Shown piece by piece: positions 51,601 through 60,600 of a stretch of 64,000 nucleotides of DNA. How positions within the stretch are numbered: position 1 is the first letter of the stretch; each line of letters opens with the position of its first letter. Where the stretch lies: positions 310,001 through 374,000 of the forward strand of contig WNNJ02003240.1 of NCBI GenBank assembly GCA_012934845.2, read 5' to 3'. The stretch comes from Pomphorhynchus laevis (lineage: Eukaryota; Acanthocephala; Palaeacanthocephala; Echinorhynchida; Pomphorhynchidae). Under the pieces are notes generated by a model. The model saw only the letters and a program-made list of their open reading frames with translations. It ran no database searches and was not told the origin of the DNA. The translations under genes and the position numbers were made by a program.

Positions 51601-54600
51601 AGGTTTAAAAGACCTTGAGATGAAGAGGAGTGAGGGGGAGGTATGTAAGGAGTAAAGTGGGTGTATATGTGCTTAGGGATAAATCGAGTAATATCCTAGG
51701 GAAGACGGATAGACCGCGTCTCCTGAAGGACTATAACATCTGCATATCTACCAGATAGAAGGCTAAGGGCGGAAGCACCTCCTGAATTCCACTGAAAGAT
51801 ATTCAGTGAAAAAGGCCCTTGATTACTTCCCATTGCGTAAGTGTTACCGAAGTGGGACGCCCTCCACCTAGTCGCAACTAGAGGCGGAAAGGTCGCCTTT
51901 ACCGCTTCCCGTTACGACAAATGGAGTCGCTTGCCCACGGGCGATATCTTCATTTCCTTCGTTAGCCATAGCCTTGATCGAATCCTTCCGAGCAAGCTTC
52001 AGAGCAGCTATGCTTAGCGCTGACCCGTTTCGTTTCTTAGATTTTGGTGGCTTCTTAATATTGTTAGTCTTCCCAGAAGGAGGAGAACGGAAGGATTCCG
52101 CTAATTGACCCACCAATTTTTAGACCAATTTTTCAAGTTGAATCATTGATGCCTGATGCTGCATTTCAATAAGTTTAAGAATTTCCGTATCCGGCATCCT
52201 GTCGTCTTTCTTGTTAGACGAGACAGCTTCCACGAAGCTAGTCGGTTTTGCTGTCACACCCCTGTGTCTCTTTTGGTACGCTTTTAAGATTTTACACTTT
52301 TTTGACCATGCGGGGTGCTCACCATCGCAGTTTGCGCAAAATTGCTTACTTTCGCACTTCTCAGGATGTATAGCAGTTGTACCACACACGCCGCACCTGT
52401 GTGGTAAAGAACATCCAGTGGACCAATGCCCCCACTGATGACAATTGTTGCAGTGAGGGTACGTTAGTGAGTCGGTTTCGATTATTGAAAATCTCAAATT
52501 ATACCCCATAAAAGGATTGCATGTCGAAATCGATAGTTTTAGAGCTTCATCAACCGGGGCATTGCAAAACGCCACGGGAATGGGGAAGCCTTTAATCCCT
52601 TTTATAAAGCGCACGTTAGAGATTTTGTAATCAGTTTCTAGGGCTGATATATCTTCTTCTGAAATGTATGTGGGCATATTATTTATCTTTATTGTTGCCT
52701 GGATTGGTTTGGAAGCAATTATACCTTGTTCCGAATGCTCTTTTTTAAAGTAATCGACGTACGACATTGCCAGATCAGGAGTGCAGAATGAGATTTTAAT
52801 CTCAGATTCATAATATTTAATCGCATTGAACAATATCCTTTTTTAAATCGATCGGCAAAGCCCTTATAAAAACATTAAACGTGTTCTGCCTTTCCAGAGG
52901 CACCAAAAGTCTGATAATCACGAGGTTGGATAATTTTGGTACCGGGGGAGTTCCCCCTCCGAAATATATTCAAGAGAAGCTAAATCTCCACTTACCTCGT
53001 TTATTGCATTGGCAGGAAAATTAGTTTTCATTGAGTTCTTTGAACGCTCCGACATGCTAAATTTACTCATTTTTTATGTACATCTGTTATTTCCTGAAAT
53101 GGTATGAAAATGCGCAAAGTTTAACAGCTACTGATACAATTCCTGATGTTGAACACAGTTTTGTTTGAAAATTTGAATACACCCTTTTTATTATATACAC
53201 ATTTTTTCGAAAATTCGAAAAAGGTTTTTGCTGAAAATAAAAATTTGATTGTTCAGCTATTTTTTACAATTTTTTTGGGACAATGAACATCTTTAAGAAA
53301 AATAATATTAATAAAATATAATAAATTAATTGATAAATTCCTTAATATAATAAATCTATTCATTGCTTAATCAACAAGATCATATTATCTTGTTATCTTG
53401 TTATCTTCTTTTGATTATCTTGTTGTTGTGGTCATGTAAGCGTGCGCCGGCACACATTTCCCACTTAAAAATAAATCCTTTCTTATCAAAAAGCCATACC
53501 CATTTAAACACGAACTAAACTATGAGTAGCTGTTTTTTCCTGAAATTGTATAAAAATGCACCAATTTAACAGCTACTGAAACAGTTCCTGATGATGAACA
53601 CAGCTGCGTTTGAAAATTTAAATAAACCCTTATTTTTGATTTTGCTACAATAAAAATTTTGATTGTCTAGCTATTTTTTCCAAAAAATAATAAATATTGT
53701 CTTTATTTTTGTCGTTCCTCTTTTTTGAATTCATGTTTCTTTCAAAATATAAAATTAATAATTTTAGTTACATCTAGGCATATCAAGTCAATGTAATATA
53801 ATAAAGCTTTTTGTATTACTATAAAATGGTTTGTTATATATAAACCATTATATGGTTTATTTATATATATTATACAACTAGCTATTTTTCATACAATTTT
53901 TGCGGCAATGAGCGTATTTTACAAATTATTTTTTGTTTATAAGTAAAATCTTTAAAAACACAAGAATATAATAATTATGTTCTAATCTTTGGTAACACCG
54001 ACATAATCAGAATTTGGATAAACTATCTCCATCTCTCTATTCCTTTCTTTACCTTTTGAAAGAAACAATACGTAGACTCAGTTAACTCAATTAACTGTTT
54101 TTCATACAATTTTTGTAACAATGAGCATCTTTAATAAAAATAAGAATAAAAAGAGGAAACCTGTTTCCGTTTTGCTCACATCAGGTTTCCATGGTTTTGG
54201 TTTTTTACTTGGCAGGACAACATATTGATGGCAAAATAAGAAATTAAATCTATTTATTTAAAGTGCACCTGGTAAATGATGTGGAATGTGCATATCGTAT
54301 TAAGATTATATTATTCTTTAGATCTTAATACACCGAGACAAAAATCCAATAGATTTTAGCCCGAAATTCGTAGAACTAAATATAGGATCGTTGAAAACAT
54401 GAATGATTTTTACATAATATTTTATCGTAATTGATCATTTTGTTATTATTTTGTAATTAGTTAAAAAATACTGTTGGAAACTACTGTGATGTAATTTATA
54501 AATTTAATTTATAAATTAATGTAATCGCATTAATTTTATGTCAACCTTTTATATATTTTTAATAATATTAATTATTTCCTATAGTAATTAATATATTTTA

Positions 54601-57600
54601 GTTGCCGAGTTGTATTTTCTCTATCTATAATATGTTCGATGGAGTTGTATAATTCAAGCGACAGGGCGACAACTCTGATAAATGCCTTGCTAACTTTTTT
54701 AATCGTAAGTAATTTTCAAAAGTTTTGTAAATTTATGAATTGGGACCACTTGATATTTTGAATCAAAATATTGTTTTATATTCTAATTTAAAATTTATAA
54801 TGTAATGGCTGCTTAACATTTGATAGTCAATAAAATATTTTTTCATATTTTATCTTTTTCGAATTATATATTTTAGTATATTTTCAAAATATAAATCAAA
54901 TATTATGATATATACAAATTTAAAAATCCATATTGATTAATTCAAATTTATAAATCCAACGCGAAATAATATATTTCTGATAATATAATGTAGTATTTTG
55001 CATAAATTAAATGATTTGTTTTATATTTTAATCAAATGCTATCAATTTGATAAAGGATTTTTTATATTCCCAAATTGTTAAATAAATTATTTTTTACGAT
55101 ATATATCATAAACAATTGTATAACATGAACAGCCACTTTAGACATGTAAAACATTTACATTTACTTTTACAAATCATTAAACCATTTTTATTGTTTATTA
55201 GGAATCTAATAGCATTTTGTCGTCTTCACAGACCATAGAAACATTGTCATTTTTGATGTCGTGTATTCGAAGTAAAAGATTTTCAACAGAGGCTGTTTTG
55301 ATTATACGAGTAATTCTTAATGCCTGTTGCTCTTGTTATGATTTTGATAGTTTTTAGACCGTTGCCGAATACCTTCAAACTCAAGTTTTGAAATATATTG
55401 ATGGACTGGTTCAAAAACGAAAAGATGTGAGCTTTATCGAGTCAATATTCTATTCATAATAATTTAAGTTTTCATCTGAGATTTCTGAATTTACATTCAG
55501 AAATTATTGCATTAGAAATGTATTTACATTTCTCAATAAAATTAAGGAATGTAAATACATTTGCATTGAGGAATGTAAGATTCCTCTTATTATGACTTAT
55601 TGTGACTCATTTCTCTTATTATAACTTAGCATCACTTATTGTGATGCTATATACATTAAGCACCACCAAGTCCGCAAATAAAAGAAAAAACTTCTTTTAC
55701 GTTTCACTCCTAGGTTCCTTCAAAAGAATATGTTTTCTTTCATTTGCTGACTGTGGTGCTACTAATCTTTTGTAAATATTCGGTCTAAAAGATCCCACCT
55801 GAAAGCTATACCTAATTACTATATATTTAAAGGATTTATATCTAGAAGATTTCTAATCATAATCCTCTGTCTATAATGAGTTTTTCAACAATAATTCAAT
55901 AGTTATATGTTTTTATATTTATATAAATATTATGCAATATTTTTATATATACAATTATAAACTAATTATAATTAGTATATAATTATAATTAATAATTAAT
56001 TACAATATAATTAATTACAATCTAAAATTAGAAGATCAAAATTATAAATTTTTAATCATTTGGATGTCTTTGCGCTATAATGCAAATTTTGAAATAAGCA
56101 AGCTATTCTAATAATTATGGATTAATATGTAATTTTTACGATAATTTCACATTTCGTATGTTAATTTTGTTTAGTTTTAACAAAATATTGTATTGTTTAG
56201 CTTTTCGTATCCACAATTTTATCACTTTGTCGATGGATTTGTCACGTTTTACTTAATAACGAAATTGTCGACGCTGATATTGCATTCGAATTGTCTAATA
56301 AGTGCAACTGTGTGAGTCATCAACATTTTGAAAATTAAAATTAAGATTTTTAAAAGATGGCATAAGTGCAGAGAATTTTGAGATAAAAATAAACATCTCA
56401 AAATGCTCACACAGTATTTCAGCTTTACAAATATGTCGACTTTTTAAAATTTAATTTTAAACTTTTATTAAAATTTAATCAATAAAACATTTGAAAACTT
56501 TAAAAATTAGAACTATTTTAAAGTTTGATTCTTATATCAATTAATAACATTAATAAAATTATTATTTTTGACATTAATTGCTAAATCATCATGTTTGTTC
56601 TATAGGTTTTTACATTAATATTTAATATAATTTACATAATTGATTGATACTATTAACTTGCAAATTTATTTTGATTTAATAAGTTATTTTGATTTAATAA
56701 TTTATTTTAATTTAATAAAACGTCATCTTTGTTCTACAGATGTTTACATTAATATTTAATTTAATTTACATAGTTGATTGATATTATTAACTTGCAAATT
56801 TAATAAATTGATTTAATTACTTCAATTTTAACTGAGCATATTAACGTATTTGTTTTATTATGAAATTCAAAACAGGCAAAAAATGAACAATTTTGTTCAC
56901 TTATAGCTTTTCATATCGACATTTTATGGCCAATAAATATCTCAAATTTTTCTTTTTTTTCAAGGTATTTAGCAATCTATACCAGCAATTAAGTGATAGA
57001 AATGTTACCTCATATGGACTTCAAATAATGAAAGCCTTAGAATATGTAATTATTGACAATAATTTAATATTTACTTGTATTTTTCAGGCTTCATCATTTC
57101 TATCGTGTTCACAACCTAATATCCAATTTCAATGTTGTTGGCAAGCCGAAGATGAAGATCCTAACCAAATTGTATGTTGTGTAAACATCTCATTTTTGCT
57201 TCTCATCACAGTTCGATTTCTATCAAAATCACAAAATACTAGAGCTTTTCCTAAGACATATACGATTCAAAATATAAATATTTTAATAAATATTAATTTT
57301 AGACCTTCATGTTTTTATACTTTCTCATTACCAAGAAGATATTAAATTTTTTGAATTAATTTCTCACATTATTAAAGAAGATACTGATCCAAACTTCAAG
57401 ATAATTTAATAATTTGTTAAGTAAATTAATTTAATTTATAATTTAATATTTGATAATTTAATAATTTAATAATTTGAATTTTACCATTTACATTAGTAAT
57501 AATAAATATTCTTTATTTGGTATTTTTATTAAGTAATTTCATTATTTTTTAATTTCCTTCTTTGTCTGAAAAATATCAGAATATTTTAAAAATATCAGAA

Positions 57601-60600
57601 TATTTTAAAAATATCAGAATATTTTTATTAATTAACTTGATTTTTATGTAAAGAGATAAAACACATCTGAATATTTTAAAAATATCAGAATATTTTTATT
57701 AATTAAATTGATTTTTATGTAAAGAGATAAAACACATCTGAATATTTTAAAAATATTAGAATATTTTTATTAATTAACTTTATTTTTATGTAAAGAGATA
57801 AAACACATCTGAATATTTTAAAAATATCAGAATATTTTTATTAATTAACTTTATTTTTATGTAAAGAGATAAAACACATCTGAATATTTTAAAAATATCA
57901 GAATATTTTTATTAATTAACTTTATTTTTATGTAAAGAGATAAAACACATCTGAATATTTTAAAAATATTAGAATATTTTTATTAATTAACTTTATTTTT
58001 ATGTAAAGAGATAAAACACATCTGAATATTTTAAAAATATCAGAATATTTTTATTAATTAACTTTATTTTTATGTAAAGAGATAAAACACATCTGAATAT
58101 TTTTAAAATATCAGAATGTTTTTATTAATTAACTTTATTTTTATGTAAAGAGATAAAACACATCTGAATATTTTAAAAATATCAGAATGTTTTTATTTAA
58201 TTAATTATACTGGATAAAAATTAAATCAGTTTTTTCTACAATGCATTTGAATCGACATGAATTTAGTGTACACGAATAAAATACACAAGTAATTTATATG
58301 CATTTTTAAAAATATTGTAAGATAATCGAAATTCATTCTGCTATAAAATACTATTAATTTATTAATTCCACATAATAAATTTTAAAGCAAACCACATAAT
58401 TGAGTATGAAGAATACTTGGCATGAGTTCAGATCAGAAAATGTTTTCTCTTGTGTATGATTTTATTTCTACAAAATTTTTTTAGTGTTTAACAAATATAT
58501 ACAACAGCAAACATTTTCGCCATTATAATTAGTTAGCATTTAGTTTTTAGCTTTGAATAACAATCTTATATTGTCCTTCACAGATGTAGAGGTTGGTTGT
58601 TTGTACTAATTGCTCTATGTTGAATACTTTATATTAAAAACGAAAGGATCAATATTGTCGTTTAATATTGCGTCATATAGCTGGTAAATATATGTGGATC
58701 GTTACGCCAAGCCAATATGTTCCCGATGTATCTATTGACACTACGGAAAGCAATATAGTACTGCAAGGTATACCGTTACTTGTTCCATTGTTTACTTATT
58801 ATGTCATTACCTATTTGCACGTTGTTAATAACTAATCGTAAGTAATAACTCATTACTTACGATTAGCGTTTTTCACTTTATAATATAATACAATTTTTCA
58901 CTTTATAATACAATTTTTAAATTGTAAAATGTTTCAGTAAACCTTATTGTCTTGTTATTTAAATTATATTATTGTCTTATTCAGACTTTATATTTCGCTT
59001 CTGAATTTGACAACAAAATTCACTTGATTAACTCTAATATATATTTGTGTTAAATATATTATTAGTAATAATTAATTACTTAATTATTAATTTTATTAAA
59101 TTTATTACAGTTTTATTAGATATGCTTAAAATAGAAAGTTTAATGCATTTCAAAATAAAATAAATTTTAGACGCTCTATAACAAAACTTACCTGGAAGAA
59201 AATATAGATAATTTAAACCTTTATTACCAAAAATAAATATATAATAAGTAATGAGTCCTATAAATGAGTTGTTTTCGAATCTAATTACTTTAAAAGTGCC
59301 ACATTTTGCAATAATTAATTGTAATTTATACTTTATTTACCATTAAAATCGATTATTATATATCATTTCACTTTATTCTATAGTATATATTTTCAATTTA
59401 AAATGTTTCGCAGTCGTTATTCAGTTTTTACTTCACCACATTAATCCGGTGGTTCGGTTCCTAAATTTGAATCATTTGTAAAATAAATACTGAACTAATC
59501 GAAACTTATTGTTTGCTCGGTACTACTTTTTGTCGATTGTGAAGTCTTACCAGATTATTTCTCATACGATTTTGATAAAAAATTTATAATCAATAAATAA
59601 GATCTTGAATTTATCAAGTGACTCTTCAAGGTTGATTCTTCACGCTATTAATTTTAATGTTTGTTATGCCCAATTTTATAATTTAATTCTACGGATACCT
59701 TTCAACGTACCATTAAGTTTACAATAAAATTTATGCCGTTGCGTCTTCTCTTTGTTTATTTTTCGATATCAATAATTTTATTTTGATTCCACTCAAGATT
59801 TCTTATTAAAGTAAATTTTTATTTTTAAATATAAAACATTAATTTATTAATATTTATGTATTAATATTAATATTAATATTATAAATATTAATATTAATAA
59901 ATTAATTTTATTAATTTATTTACTAACTTTTTAAAATGTTAATAGCTTTTCATATTTGATTATTAAATATAAACATGAGCTCTAAAACAACCTTTTTTAA
60001 ATATTAAAAGCAAATTGATCCAAATGTTAATTTGGATTAATTTTGTTCTAATATATTATTAAATAATCAAATTCTAACTTTTTTAGTGAGTCATATATCA
60101 TCGTTATTTATATTTTTCTTTAAAATGTAATAATTACCTGAGTAATATATGTTTTATTAATAAACCGCATAAAAAAACTATTCAATAAGATTTTAATAAA
60201 TAATATTGCGAAAATAATATATTTATTAAATGTTTATTTTTAGTATCAATAATGTATAAAGATGTTCACTGTGTAAAACAAACGAACAACTGAAAAGTCG
60301 CTTATATGGTGATATAGTTCAAATGCGAATATTTTTACAAAAGAGACTGCAGATAACTTAAAATAATATAAATTGTTCAAATGCTGTGGTTATTAACTTA
60401 TTTCTTGGAAGCAAATTCTAACTTTTTAATGAGTCCTATATCGTCGTTGAATTCATTAGGCCTTTTTATATTTTGTAAAATTTTATATTTTAATATCTAT
60501 TCCCAATTATATATAGAATGTCATCTTCAGAATGGTAACAACAAATGCACTTCACGAAAGTCAAGTTTTTATCAAACACTAAATATTAATCCCCCTCGGG

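Larger units (their letters stand above)
49374..53070 (-). mobile_element. Jockey/R1-like LINE, copy 2 (younger)
   Basis: Minus-strand element from ORF1 (start at 53070) through ORF2 (51833 to 49374). It lies antisense in the 5.8-kb intron between RalGAP-alpha exons 48610-48801 and 54602-54704. ORF2 stays in a single frame throughout, interrupted only by in-frame stops, whereas copy 1 at 2.5-6.1 kb has many frameshifts. Repeated blocks upstream (53.09-54.14 kb) may be its 5' UTR. Confidence 0.88.

Noticed and set aside
56876-56964. Small exon after AAACAG reading AKNEQF
   Set aside because: No donor keeps phase. The preceding exon joins the one at 56965 directly in phase 0 with a strong poly-T acceptor.
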